From: Candidatus Kuenenia stuttgartensis | GTDB lineage: Bacteria > Planctomycetota > Planctomycetia > Pirellulales > UBA1268 | Direction of reading: 5' to 3' | Length of the DNA: 43,738 nt | Assembly (NCBI GenBank): GCA_945870505.1 | Contig: CAMBSN010000017.1 | Location: forward strand, 1 to 43,738 | Part shown: one piece after another, positions 33,387 to 41,965 of the stretch | How the letters are laid out: each line of letters starts with the position of its first letter | Position numbering within the stretch: the stretch's first letter is position 1 | The notes under the pieces: model-generated | Database searches by the model: none | Seen by the model: only the letters and a program-made list of their open reading frames with translations | Told to the model about the DNA's origin: nothing | Position numbers and translations under genes: made by a program

Positions 33387-34105
33387 ATAGCGACGCCGCC
33401 GCCCTCGCGGCCTGGAAGCGAGCCGCAGCCTGTGCCGCCGCCGAACTCGTCACCGATGGGATGATCGTCGGCATCGGCACGGGGTCGACCGCGGTCTTTG
33501 CGATCGAGGCGCTTGCCAGCCGGATGCGGGCCGGACTCCGGTTTCTCGGCATTCCGTCGTCCGACCGCAGCGCCGCCTTGGCGACGTCGCTTGGCATTCC
33601 GCTGACGACCTTTGCCGACCATCCGCGGATCGACCTGACGATCGACGGCGCCGACGAGGTGGAACGCGGCACGCTGAATCTCATCAAAGGGCACGGCGGT
33701 GCGCTTCTCCACGAGAAGATCGTCGCCTCCGCCAGCCATCGTCTCGCGATCATTGTCGATGCCACGAAACTGGTTGATCGACTCGCAGACCACTCGGTGG
33801 TCCCGGTGGAGGTCGTAAACTTCGGATGGGAGGCAACGGGAGGCCGGCTCGAAGCCCTTGGTGCGACGGTCACGCTGCGGGGCACTCCGGAAGGCACGGC
33901 CTACTGCACCGACAGTGGCAACAGGATCCTCGACTGCCGTTTCCAATCGATTCCCGACCCGGCGGCGCTCGAGGAGCAGATCAACCGGCTCGTCGGCGTC
34001 GTCGAGTGCGGACTGTTCGTCGGCCTCACCGACGTGGTCTTCATTGGCGACGCAGCCGGCGTCACCCGCTTGGAGCGGAGTCTTCAGGTGCCGGCGGATA
34101 GGTGA
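33383..34105 (+). CDS. rpiA: Ribose-5-phosphate isomerase A
   Basis: A 240-residue enzyme interconverting ribose 5-phosphate and ribulose 5-phosphate. Signatures: MIVGIGTGSTAVFAIEAL for phosphate binding, LTIDGADEVERGTLNLIKGHGGALLHEKIVA for the catalytic acid and lysine, and VEVVNFGWEAT. It overlaps the HAD gene by four bases at its start. Its last 44 bases overlap, tail to tail, the end of the DUF488 gene on the other strand. That is compatible with coding on both strands, since both protein ends look non-conserved. Confidence 0.95.
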   Translation: MNSDAAALAAWKRAAACAAAELVTDGMIVGIGTGSTAVFAIEALASRMRAGLRFLGIPSSDRSAALATSLGIPLTTFADHPRIDLTIDGADEVERGTLNLIKGHGGALLHEKIVASASHRLAIIVDATKLVDRLADHSVVPVEVVNFGWEATGGRLEALGATVTLRGTPEGTAYCTDSGNRILDCRFQSIPDPAALEEQINRLVGVVECGLFVGLTDVVFIGDAAGVTRLERSLQVPADR

Positions 34106-34625
34106 TCCGCGTTCCTGCAACCTGGGCAAACGACGTCAGTGCGTGGGGCCGGGCCCGGGCAGTCCCGTAGATGTCGCTCACTGCGACGCCGCGGACCAAG
34201 ACCGCATCCGCGATCAGCGACCGGTGGCAGCGCCACGGCACTGCTTCGGCGCACATGATCGCCGTCATCCCCTGGCGGACCCGCATGAGCAGCGCGTCGA
34301 GGCTGGCTTCGAAATCCGCCGTGAGCATGTAATCGGCGTAGGCCCGAAACGACGCGTTGCGCCAGCCGGCATTGGGCGAGTCGGGCGACCGCCGGCGCAG
34401 CCCTCCCAGGCCCGGAAAATGCTCGTAGCCGATGCCTGCTGCCGCGAGAGATGCGGCGAGGGCGTCGTTGTTGAACTGCGGATACTTACGGGATCCCGGC
34501 ATCTTGCGGACATCGGCCACGAACTGCACGCCATGCTGCGCGAGGATGCCGAGAAAGTCGTCGATCGTGCGATCAGAGTGGCCGACCGTGAACATCGAGT
34601 CTGGCATGGCGGGGATCGCCGTCAT
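34062..34625 (-). CDS. DUF488 family protein
   Basis: A 187-residue protein with the DUF488 hallmarks: FTVGHSDRTIDDFLGIL, VADVRKMPGSRKYPQFN, IGYEHFPGLGG, AYADYM, and a cysteine motif in IMCAEAVPWRCHRSLIAD. The function of this family is not established; the conserved arginine and cysteine residues suggest nucleotide or anion binding. ATGs at 34625, 34607 and 34595 are in frame; the last lies closest to the conserved start. It is the only minus-strand gene inside the sugar-metabolism region and overlaps rpiA by 44 bases. Confidence 0.88.
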   Translation of the reverse strand: MTAIPAMPDSMFTVGHSDRTIDDFLGILAQHGVQFVADVRKMPGSRKYPQFNNDALAASLAAAGIGYEHFPGLGGLRRRSPDSPNAGWRNASFRAYADYMLTADFEASLDALLMRVRQGMTAIMCAEAVPWRCHRSLIADAVLVRGVAVSDIYGTARARPHALTSFAQVAGTRITYPPAPEDSAPSG

Positions 34626-34678
34626 CAGCGGGTATGGTGTGATAGCCTGAGAGGGCTTTCGCGACGCTCACTCTTGGG

Positions 34679-36790
34679 ATGCTGATGCCCGCCGATCCCT
34701 CTCCTGCCACCGCCGGCGTGTCGTATCCGATCGGTGCCACCGTCACGGACGCCGGCACCAATTTCTGCGTGTACGCCAAGCACGCGTCACGGGTCGACCT
34801 GCTGCTGTTCGACCGCGCCGCCGACGCCGCACCGGCCCGCACCATCGTACTCGATCCGCTCGTCAACAAGACGTACGACTACTGGCACGTCTTCGTCGCC
34901 GGCGTCGGTAGCGGTCAGCTCTATGGCTACCACGTGGTCGGGCCGCCACAGGCCACGGCCGCGCTGAGGTTCGATGCCGACAAACTACTCGTGGATCCCT
35001 ACGCCCTTGCCGTCGCCAACACCGAGAACTACTCCCGTCGGCAGGCGATGATGCCTGGAAACAACGCCGCCACGGGGGTCAAGAGCGTGGTGGTGGATCT
35101 GCGGGCGTACGACTGGGAAGAAGATCAGCCGCTGTCGCGGAAGTGCGTCGATTCCCTGATCTACGAGTTGCATGTCGGTGGCTTCACCCGCAACCCAAAC
35201 TCGGGCGTGGCCGCCGACCGCCGCGGCACCTATCTCGGGCTGATCGACAAGATCCCCTACCTCGTGGATCTGGGGATCACGACGGTGGAGCTGATGCCGG
35301 TGCAGCAGTTCGATCCGCAGGCCGCCCCGAACGGCACGAACTACTGGGGATACCAGCCCTTGGCCTGGTTCGCGCCGCACCGCGGGTATTGCGCGGCCCA
35401 CGACGCGCTCGCGCCGGTCAACGAGTTTCGCGACCTCGTGAAGGCGCTTCACCGCGCCGGGATCGAAGTGATCCTCGACGTGGTGTTCAACCACACCGCC
35501 GAGGGCGATCACGATGGCCCCACGCTCTCGCTGCGGGGCTTTGACAACCCCACCTACTATCTCCTCGATGCAGCTGATCCCTCCCGGTATGTCGACGACA
35601 CCGGCTGCGGCAACACGGTCAACGGCAATGAGCCGGTGGTGAGCCGGATGATCCTCGACTGCCTGCGGCATTGGGCGGAGCAGATGCACGTGGACGGATT
35701 TCGGTTCGATCTGGCCGCGAGCCTGTCGCGAGACGAACGTGGCGAGCCGGTTGACCGCCCGCCACTGCTGCTGGAGATCGAGGCCGACCCGGTGCTCGCG
35801 GGCGCGACCATCATCGCCGAACCGTGGGACGCCGCGGGTCTCTACCAGCTCACCACCTTTGCCGGCGATCGGTGGGCGGTCTGGAATGGGCAGTTTCGCG
35901 ACCACGTGCGGCGGTTTGTGAAGGGCGACGATGGCGTGGTGTCGGCGCTGGCCGACCACCTCGTGGGCAGCGCGCAGCTGTTCCGCCAGCCGGATCGGCT
36001 GCCCTGCCGCAGCGTGAACTTCGTCACCGCCCACGATGGCTTCACGCTCAACGATCTGGTGTCGTATGACCGCAAGCACAATGAGGCCAACGGTGCCGGC
36101 AACCAGGATGGCACCAACGACAACTTCAGCTGGAACTGCGGCTGCGAGGGCCCGACCGCCGACAAGGAAATCGAGGCGCTGCGACGGCGGCAGATCCGCA
36201 ACTGCCTGACGATCCTGCTCTGCGCCGAAGGCCGGCCGATGCTCCTGATGGGCGACGAGGTCCGCCGCACGCAAGCGGGCAACAACAACGCCTACTGCCA
36301 GGACAATCCGCTCTCCTGGTTCGACTGGGACGATCTCCGCCGCTCTGCCGACTGCCGGCGGTTCGTCCGTCGCCTGATCCACTTCCACGAGCATTCGCCG
36401 GTGTTTCGCGACCGGGCGTTCTGGGGGCAACCCGGGGCCACGGCCATCACCTGGCACGGCGTGCGGCTGAATTCCCCCGACTGGGGCGACGGATCGCATG
36501 CGTTGGCGTATGAGCTGTTTCACGAGCAGACCGGAGCCCACGTCCATGTGATGCTCAACGCCTACTGGGAGCCGCTGGCATTCGACCTGCCCGCTCCGCG
36601 GCCAGGCTTCCTGTGGAAATGCCTGGTGGACACGGCCTGCGAGACCGCCGACACTGACAACACGCCCCCGTTGATCCTGGCAGCCGGCCAGCAGAGCCTC
36701 GTCTGCGAGCCGCGGTCGTCCGTCGTGCTGGTCAGCGAGGCCTCGCCGATGGCCGCTCCCGATTCGCCTCCGACGCCCTCCGTTCTCTGA
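34679..36790 (+). CDS. glgX: Glycogen debranching enzyme GlgX-type
   Basis: A 703-residue GH13 isoamylase that removes alpha-1,6 branches from phosphorylase-trimmed glycogen. The order is an N-terminal CBM48-like domain (about 1-150), a barrel with VNEFRDLVKALHRAGIEVILDVVFNHTAEGD, the nucleophile Asp344 in DGFRFDLAASL, the acid Glu381 in IIAEPWDAAG and the transition-state Asp in NFVTAHDGFTLNDLV. KHNEANGAGNQDGTNDNFSWNCGCEG is specific to GlgX/TreX. Its presence here means glucose units from stored glycogen feed the pathway encoded upstream. A short ATG-CTG-ATG start leaves two possible initiation sites. Confidence 0.94.
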   Translation: MLMPADPSPATAGVSYPIGATVTDAGTNFCVYAKHASRVDLLLFDRAADAAPARTIVLDPLVNKTYDYWHVFVAGVGSGQLYGYHVVGPPQATAALRFDADKLLVDPYALAVANTENYSRRQAMMPGNNAATGVKSVVVDLRAYDWEEDQPLSRKCVDSLIYELHVGGFTRNPNSGVAADRRGTYLGLIDKIPYLVDLGITTVELMPVQQFDPQAAPNGTNYWGYQPLAWFAPHRGYCAAHDALAPVNEFRDLVKALHRAGIEVILDVVFNHTAEGDHDGPTLSLRGFDNPTYYLLDAADPSRYVDDTGCGNTVNGNEPVVSRMILDCLRHWAEQMHVDGFRFDLAASLSRDERGEPVDRPPLLLEIEADPVLAGATIIAEPWDAAGLYQLTTFAGDRWAVWNGQFRDHVRRFVKGDDGVVSALADHLVGSAQLFRQPDRLPCRSVNFVTAHDGFTLNDLVSYDRKHNEANGAGNQDGTNDNFSWNCGCEGPTADKEIEALRRRQIRNCLTILLCAEGRPMLLMGDEVRRTQAGNNNAYCQDNPLSWFDWDDLRRSADCRRFVRRLIHFHEHSPVFRDRAFWGQPGATAITWHGVRLNSPDWGDGSHALAYELFHEQTGAHVHVMLNAYWEPLAFDLPAPRPGFLWKCLVDTACETADTDNTPPLILAAGQQSLVCEPRSSVVLVSEASPMAAPDSPPTPSVL

Positions 36791-36805
36791 AAGGTGCAAC
36801 CGCCT

Positions 36806-38077
36806 ATGGCTCCCCTGCCGCACGTCGTGATTCTTGGTGCCGGCTTCGGCGGAATGGGGGTGGTTCAAAAGCTTCGCGGCGCCCCGGTGCGGGTCACGAT
36901 CATCGACCGGCACGACTATCAGACGTTTCAGCCGCTGCTCTACCAACTGGCCACTGACGAACTCTCGCCGGCGGATGTCGCCCATCCCGTGCGGGAAACG
37001 CTTCATCGCCATGCGAATGCCACCTTTCATCAGGCGGTCGTGCACAGCATTGACCTCGCGAGCAGGCGAGTCGTCGTCGATGGCATGGAGCCGCTCGACT
37101 ACGACTATCTCGTGCTCGCGCTGGGGGCTGTGGTGAGTTTTCACGGCGTGCCGGGCGCCGCCGAGCATGCCTTGCCGCTCTATTCCCTGCCCGACGCGCT
37201 GAAGCTCCGCGAACATGTCCTCAAGATCTTCGAGGAGGTTGACAAGCAGCCGGCGCTCGTCGATCAGGGAGCCTTGAACTTCTGCATCGTCGGTGGCGGG
37301 GCCACGGGGGTGGAACTGGCCGGGGCGCTGGCTGAGATGCTGCACGTCGATCTGGCTGCCGACTATCCGCAGATGCCGGTTGACCAGGCGCGGATCATCC
37401 TCTGCGAGCACTCACCGCACGTGCTCGGGCCATTCAAGGAAAACCTCCGGGCCTACGCCGAGCAGGCGCTCGTCGACCGCGGCGTGCACGTGCGCACGAG
37501 CACCGACGTGAAGGAAATCCGGGCTGGTGCCGTCACGCTCGCGAATGGCGAGGTGCTCAAGACGCACACGCTCATCTGGGCGGCGGGCCTGCAGGGCAAC
37601 CCGCTTGCCGGCTCACTTGGCATTCCTCTCGTCGCCGGAGGGCGGATTGCCGTTGGGAGCGATCTCCAGGTGGCGGGGCATCCGGGCGTGTTTGCGATCG
37701 GCGACATCGCCCTCGCCACCGACGCCGGCACCGGCAAGCCCCTGCCCGGCCTGGGAGCAGTCGCCCTCCAGGCAGGCAAGCACGTCGGAGAGACGATTTC
37801 GCGGCTTGCGGAGGGCAAGCCGGCCGAGCCTTTCAAGTATGTCGACAAGGGGACGATGGCGACGATCGGCCGTGGGGCGGCGGTCGTGGAACTGCCGTTT
37901 GGCAAAACGCTCACCGGCACCGTGGCCTGGCTGGCGTGGCTCGGCGTCCACCTGAGCCTGCTGAGCGGCACGCAGGAGAAAACCAACGTGTTCCTCGAAT
38001 GGGGCTGGAATCTCCTGACGCGAAAACGCGGGAAGCGGATCATTCTCGACGATTCCAGCACCGACTCAGCGTCGTAG
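36806..38077 (+). CDS. NAD(P)/FAD-dependent oxidoreductase, NDH-2-like
   Basis: A 423-residue two-dinucleotide-binding flavoprotein. The FAD site HVVILGAGFGGMGVV is at the N-terminus, YQPLLYQ-type residues follow (TFQPLLYQLATDELSP), and the NAD site NFCIVGGGATGVELAGALAEM is in the middle. GVFAIGDIALA is the second FAD motif. A hydrophobic C-terminal stretch (VAWLAWLGVHLSLLSG) would anchor it at the membrane, as in type II NADH:quinone oxidoreductases. An NDH-2 here could reoxidise NADH from the NAD-type gnd and reduce menaquinone. AAAGG upstream supports the ATG at 36806 over a GTG at 36794. Confidence 0.88.
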   Translation: MAPLPHVVILGAGFGGMGVVQKLRGAPVRVTIIDRHDYQTFQPLLYQLATDELSPADVAHPVRETLHRHANATFHQAVVHSIDLASRRVVVDGMEPLDYDYLVLALGAVVSFHGVPGAAEHALPLYSLPDALKLREHVLKIFEEVDKQPALVDQGALNFCIVGGGATGVELAGALAEMLHVDLAADYPQMPVDQARIILCEHSPHVLGPFKENLRAYAEQALVDRGVHVRTSTDVKEIRAGAVTLANGEVLKTHTLIWAAGLQGNPLAGSLGIPLVAGGRIAVGSDLQVAGHPGVFAIGDIALATDAGTGKPLPGLGAVALQAGKHVGETISRLAEGKPAEPFKYVDKGTMATIGRGAAVVELPFGKTLTGTVAWLAWLGVHLSLLSGTQEKTNVFLEWGWNLLTRKRGKRIILDDSSTDSAS

Positions 38078-38115
38078 TAGGCCGTTTCTGAAGGGGCCGG
38101 AGTTCGCCATTCGTC

Positions 38116-38778
38116 ATGCACAGTACGCTCGCGATCGATATCGGCGGCACCCACGTCAAGATCCGCATACCGTCCGACCCAGACAAGCGGCAGTTCGACA
38201 GCGGTCCCACGCTCACCCCGCGGCAGATGGTAGACGGCGTGCGGAAGCTCGTGGCGGGCTGGAGCTTCGACTCGGTCTCCATCGGACTGCCGGCGCCGAT
38301 TCGCAACGATCGGCCGGTGAAGGAGCCGGCCAATCTGGGGGCAGGCTGGCTCGACTTCGACTACGACGCCGACTTTGGCGTGCCTGTGAAAGTCATCAAC
38401 GACGCCGCCATGCAGGCCGTGGGCAGCTACAACGGCGGCCGCATGCTCTTTCTGGGACTGGGGACCGGCCTGGGATCCTGCCTGATCGTGGGTCGCGACA
38501 TCATGCCGATGGAACTGGCGCACCTGCCCTACCGCAAAGGGCGGACGTTTGAGGACTACGTGGGCGTTCATGGACTGGAATCACTGGGCAAGAAGCGCTG
38601 GCGCCGGCACGTCGCCAAGGTCTGCGACATGCTGTTCGCAGCCCTGCTCCCGGATGAAATCGTCATTGGCGGTGGAAACCTGATCCACGTGAAGACGATG
38701 CCCGAGCACTGTCGTGCCGGCGACAACGCCAACGCCTTCGAGGGCGGCTTCCGCCTCTGGCAGCCGGCGTGGAAGTGA
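38116..38778 (+). CDS. ROK-family glucokinase, polyphosphate glucokinase-like
   Basis: A 220-residue sugar kinase. The phosphate-binding loop is LAIDIGGTHVKIR near the N-terminus. GLPAPIRNDRPVKEPANLGAGW and VINDAAMQAVGSY hold the expected catalytic aspartate, and LFLGLGTGLGSCLIV is the second phosphate motif. The usual ROK zinc motif CxCGxxGC is absent, as in polyphosphate-glucokinase relatives, and the chain is shorter than typical (about 250). It would phosphorylate glucose released by the debranching enzyme or the GH63 enzyme. Donor choice, ATP or polyphosphate, is an inference. It ends the sugar-metabolism region. Confidence 0.85.
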   Translation: MHSTLAIDIGGTHVKIRIPSDPDKRQFDSGPTLTPRQMVDGVRKLVAGWSFDSVSIGLPAPIRNDRPVKEPANLGAGWLDFDYDADFGVPVKVINDAAMQAVGSYNGGRMLFLGLGTGLGSCLIVGRDIMPMELAHLPYRKGRTFEDYVGVHGLESLGKKRWRRHVAKVCDMLFAALLPDEIVIGGGNLIHVKTMPEHCRAGDNANAFEGGFRLWQPAWK

Positions 38779-38832
38779 CCCGCCCCTTGGGTACGACACT
38801 GGCGTGAAGTGAGGTTTTTGGGGTCGAGTGGG

Positions 38833-38849
38833 TGGAACGATTCGCTCCA
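38833..38849. promoter_or_regulatory. Dyad site upstream of the PEP-CTERM gene
   Basis: TGGAACGATTCGCTCCA is a 17-base near-perfect dyad (one mismatch to TGGAGCGA-N-TCGCTCCA). Its centre is about 70 bases ahead of the -24 element. Three sites of the same kind precede the gene at the right edge. The position suits an enhancer-binding protein of the sigma-54 class. Confidence 0.55.
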
Positions 38850-38864
38850 GCGCCGGGCCATTCC

Positions 38865-38900
38865 TTCCCGATTCGTGCGCGAATTTCCCGATTCGTGCGC
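38865..38900. repeat. Two 20-bp-spaced TTCCCGATTCGTGCGC units upstream of the PEP-CTERM gene
   Basis: TTCCCGATTCGTGCGC occurs at 38865-38880 and again at 38885-38900, exactly 20 bases apart, as in the array at 18801-18920. The second ends ten bases before the -24 element. A reversed copy of the core (CGCACGAACCG at 38959-38969) lies downstream of the promoter. Confidence 0.75.
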
Positions 38901-38910
38901 TTTGGCGATT

Positions 38911-38926
38911 TGGCACGCACTTTGCC
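38911..38926 (+). promoter_or_regulatory. Sigma-54 (-24/-12) promoter of the PEP-CTERM gene
   Basis: TGGCACG at 38911-38917, four spacer bases, then TTGC at 38922-38925. The GG and GC pairs are separated by the required ten bases, matching the RpoN consensus except for the last base. A transcript would start near 38937, leaving a leader of about 220 bases before the ATG at 39158. The PrsK/PrsR-RpoN control described for PEP-CTERM genes in Zoogloea makes this biologically sensible. Confidence 0.72.
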
Positions 38927-39157
38927 TGGTAAAGGACGGTGTCTGGGCGAGCAACTTTCGCACGAACCGTGAAGCCGGGTTCCAGATTCCACAAAACCCC
39001 ATCAAACTATTGCGGTCTAAACTGGCCGAGATACAACAGAAGCGGCTTGCGGTGCTCCAGTGGCTCACACCCTGCCGGCGGCCGTCGAGCGTCCACCAAT
39101 CCCCGCCATCCCTGAAGTGCCCACATCGATTCCGCCCACACCTGGAGTGCCTCCAAA

Positions 39158-40315
39158 ATGATTTCTACGATGAACGCTGGTCTGATGGCTGCTGTAGTGG
39201 TGGTTGTCACGGTCGCAATGACGCCGACCTCGGCTCACGCTCAAGCGACCCAGATTTTCCCGAATGGCTACTCGGTGACGGGCGTCCGGCAGGCGGACAA
39301 CGCCGGAAATCTCTACATCACCGGGGGCACTGGAACGTCTCCCTTTCTCTACTACGGACCGCTCCCTTCTTCGACGAACCCTGGGGGCACCTACACTGCC
39401 AACCTCACTCCCGTGATCAACGGTACCGCCGTGACGGGAAAATCGACTTTTTATGGCCCCAATTCCTCCTACTACGACCCCTCGATCGGCGCTGGCAACG
39501 TGCGGGCGGTCGGCACCTACCTCGCCACTTCGACATCCACCTACCAAGACGGTGTGATGTATCTCGGCCCCCTTACGGGAGGCACGTCTTCCAGCAACTG
39601 GACCTCCCTGAAAGTTCCCGACAACGTCGCGGGGATCAACAAGCAGGTGGGAGACACCGTTCCCCACAGCACCATGGGCAACCTGGTGGTCGGCAACTTC
39701 AACACCCAGACGTCCAACCAGGGGCAGGCCTTCATCTACAACATCAACGACGGAATTTATTCGAAATTGTCGTTCGGCGAGGTCACGAGCGCCTTCGGGA
39801 TTTGGCAAAATGGAGGATCGAGCAGCACGCAATACACGATCGTGGGAGGCTACACCGCCATCGCGGGAGGCAGTGCATCCGCCTCCGAGGGCCAGGTCGG
39901 CTACATCGTGAACTACGATGATTCCACGAAGGCATTTACCAACTTCACCGATCTTAATTTCAACAACGACAACACCGTTTTCACGCACATTGAAGGGATT
40001 GCCGCCTACGGCTCCGGTTTCTCCCTGGCGGCGATGTCGGTACGAGACGCGGCGCTGGGAGCCTCCTATGGCTTCGTTCCGGTGACCTCCAATGGGTTCG
40101 GAACGCCAACGTGGCAGGCTATCACCACGGGCACCTCGCCCTATGCCACCGGCGATACCGTGATCGATCAATCCGTGATGGGTCTCTATGAGCCCTCGAG
40201 CGGAGTGACCGCTTCGTTCGTCGCCACCGTTCCCGAGCCCTCTGCCTGCGCCCTGCTTGCGATCGGGATGGCCGCTCTGGGCCTGACTCGGCAGGGGCGT
40301 CGGCGGGCCTCGTAG
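39158..40315 (+). CDS. PEP-CTERM sorting-signal protein
   Basis: A 385-residue exported protein. The N-terminus has a signal peptide with a hydrophobic core and a likely cut after AHA at residue 28. The C-terminus carries VPEPS at 358-362, a short hydrophobic helix and a basic RQGRRR end: the exosortase sorting signal. The body (30-350) is rich in Gly, Ser, Thr, Asn and Tyr and repeatedly forms short beta strands, possibly a propeller-like fold. It resembles no enzyme I recognise. Such proteins are exported, cut by an exosortase and linked to the cell surface or exopolysaccharide. GGAG ten bases before the ATG fits the start. No exosortase gene lies in the window. Confidence 0.9.
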   Translation: MISTMNAGLMAAVVVVVTVAMTPTSAHAQATQIFPNGYSVTGVRQADNAGNLYITGGTGTSPFLYYGPLPSSTNPGGTYTANLTPVINGTAVTGKSTFYGPNSSYYDPSIGAGNVRAVGTYLATSTSTYQDGVMYLGPLTGGTSSSNWTSLKVPDNVAGINKQVGDTVPHSTMGNLVVGNFNTQTSNQGQAFIYNINDGIYSKLSFGEVTSAFGIWQNGGSSSTQYTIVGGYTAIAGGSASASEGQVGYIVNYDDSTKAFTNFTDLNFNNDNTVFTHIEGIAAYGSGFSLAAMSVRDAALGASYGFVPVTSNGFGTPTWQAITTGTSPYATGDTVIDQSVMGLYEPSSGVTASFVATVPEPSACALLAIGMAALGLTRQGRRRAS

Positions 40316-40427
40316 CCGCCCGGGGCACGAGTCAAACCCCATCCGGGCAGGGCATCGCAGGGTGCTCTGCCCGGCCCAGAAACTCGTTTCGCCGCTGCGC
40401 TCTGTCTCGCGAAATCGCGCGGCTTCT

Positions 40428-41369
40428 ATGAACACGACCATTTTCCTACGACAGTCTTCGCCAGGTGACCGCGGCAGTGCGCCCGCCATGTCGGCGATGC
40501 CCGTTCGCTGCAGCGCATTCACGTTGATCGAGCTGCTCGTCGTGATCGGGATCATCGCGACACTGATCGGCCTTCTCATTCCTGCCGTCCAGGGGGCGAG
40601 AGCGGCGGCCCGTCGCACCCAATGCGTCAATAACATGCGAAACGCAGGGATGGCGCTTCTCAATCACGAGTCTGCTCGGCGGTGGTTTCCGCCCGGGAAC
40701 CACGCCCTCGACCGTCCAAACGGCAAAGGGCCGCGACTTCACGCCTGGTCGTCGCTGATCCTGCCCTACCTGGAGGAGAGCGCGACGGGGGCGTCGATTG
40801 ATTACGAACTCGCCTACAACGAGGCCGGCAATCTTGCGGCGGCCAAGACCAGGCTTCCGATCTATCTCTGCCCCGATGCCGAGGTGAGCTTTGATGGCAA
40901 GCAGGATTACGGGGGCATCATCGGGTCGGCGGTGATTCCCAGCGGCGGAAGTGTCGCCGACCTGCGGCCCAACTGGGCCGTCAGCGGGATCTTGTATGCG
41001 ATTCACGACGATCATCCGCTGCCCACGCGGGTGGCCGATATCACCGACGGGCTGAGCAACACGCTGATCGTGGGTGAGGCGGTCGATCGTTATTCCGAAC
41101 TGGCTTCTTCGGATCCAGTCGCCGAAGCCGATCCCGGCGCTCTGCGGAGCATGTGGGCGTGCGGCTTGAACTGCGTGCTCCACAATGCGGAAGTGATCAA
41201 CTCCCCGGCCCACACCTCGTGTTTCCGCAGTCGCCACGATCACGGGTTGACGATGCTGTTCGCCGACGATCATGCCGTCTTCATGAACGACCAGATCGAC
41301 TGGCGGGTGCTCGCAGCGCTGTGCACCAAAGCCGATCAGGAGCCCGTTTCGGCTGCCGACTACCGCTGA
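40428..41369 (+). CDS. DUF1559 pseudopilin-like protein
   Basis: About 313 residues. An N-terminal type IV prepilin-like signal AFTLIELLVVIGIIATLIGLLIPAVQ begins near residue 30, with the conserved Glu at position 5 of the mature part and Ala instead of the usual Gly before the cut. ARAAARRTQCVNNMRNAGMAL and a C-terminal DGLSNTLIVGEA and H-containing FADDHAVF are typical of the DUF1559 (SBP_bac_10) family, which is greatly expanded in planctomycetes. The start is unsure: ATGs at 40428, 40488 and 40497 are in frame, and a shorter leader would be more usual. It is probably a cell-surface or periplasmic structural protein. It follows the PEP-CTERM gene by about 110 bases. Confidence 0.88.
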   Translation: MNTTIFLRQSSPGDRGSAPAMSAMPVRCSAFTLIELLVVIGIIATLIGLLIPAVQGARAAARRTQCVNNMRNAGMALLNHESARRWFPPGNHALDRPNGKGPRLHAWSSLILPYLEESATGASIDYELAYNEAGNLAAAKTRLPIYLCPDAEVSFDGKQDYGGIIGSAVIPSGGSVADLRPNWAVSGILYAIHDDHPLPTRVADITDGLSNTLIVGEAVDRYSELASSDPVAEADPGALRSMWACGLNCVLHNAEVINSPAHTSCFRSRHDHGLTMLFADDHAVFMNDQIDWRVLAALCTKADQEPVSAADYR

Positions 41370-41387
41370 CTAACCTGCCCCCGAATC

Positions 41388-41418
41388 CGGGAAATCGGGG
41401 ACGGGAGCGAGTTTCAGC
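41388..41418. repeat. GGGACGGGAGCGA dispersed repeat, copy 1
   Basis: TCGGGGACGGGAGCGA at 41395-41410, flanked by CCGGGAAA on the left and GTTTCAGCGG on the right. It lies between the DUF1559 gene and the cupin gene, in the same orientation as the copies at 41911 and 43243. Confidence 0.75.
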
Positions 41419-41490
41419 GGTTTTGGCGGCGGGCACCTATGCTTTCGATCTGCCCGCAAGAGCCATCGCCCCCCAACGAGCCAACGCCCC

Positions 41491-41886
41491 ATGCGACGCC
41501 CTCTGGAATACATCCGCGTGTTTTCCGACGGCGACGGCGAGTCGCACCTTGAAACGGCGACCATGACGGTGCAGCCCGAGCAGTTTGCCCCGCCGGCACC
41601 GCCACTTGATGTGTCCGCCATGAGCCGGGCCACAGGGTGGAACCTCCTCAGATTTGCACCAGACTGGGTGGGCGGCTGGCATTGCACGCCCTCTAGGCAA
41701 TGGATGTTTGTGATGGCCGGGGAGGCGACGGTCCGCACGAGCGACGGCAGCCAGTGCGACCTCCGGGCGGGGAGTATCTGCCTGCTCGAAGACACGCGGG
41801 GCAAAGGTCACCTGACGACGATCATCGGGGGCCACGAGGTGCTGATGGTCGCCGTTCACATCCCGGATGACGAGCCCGCGGCCTAG
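41491..41886 (+). CDS. Cupin-domain protein
   Basis: A 131-residue single-domain cupin. The first cupin motif region is WHCTPSRQWMFVMAGEATV, and the second is RAGSICLLEDTRGKGHLT. Two histidines and a glutamate/glutamine in these stretches could bind a metal. Members include small dioxygenases, isomerases and sugar-binding proteins, and nothing here points to one of them. It lies between two copies of the GGGACGGGAGCGA repeat and is convergent with the ATPase gene. Confidence 0.82.
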   Translation: MRRPLEYIRVFSDGDGESHLETATMTVQPEQFAPPAPPLDVSAMSRATGWNLLRFAPDWVGGWHCTPSRQWMFVMAGEATVRTSDGSQCDLRAGSICLLEDTRGKGHLTTIIGGHEVLMVAVHIPDDEPAA

Positions 41887-41940
41887 CGGGGCGAATCGCT
41901 CCATTCGTCTCCGAAATCTGGGACGGGAGCGAATTTCGGG
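41887..41940. repeat. Dyad site plus GGGACGGGAGCGA dispersed repeat, copy 2
   Basis: A GCGAATCGCTCCA half-conserved dyad at 41891-41903 is followed by TCTGGGACGGGAGCGA at 41917-41932. The outer bases CCGAAAT (41911-41917) and ATTTCGG (41933-41939) are exactly complementary, so the copy can fold. It lies between the convergent cupin and ATPase genes. Confidence 0.7.
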
Positions 41941-41965
41941 TGCCGACGAACAGCATCCGGCCGTA

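Noticed and set aside
34985..37411. 808-codon open frame on the minus strand over glgX and the NDH-2-like gene
   Set aside because: It is antisense to two clear genes and spans their boundary, with no motif.
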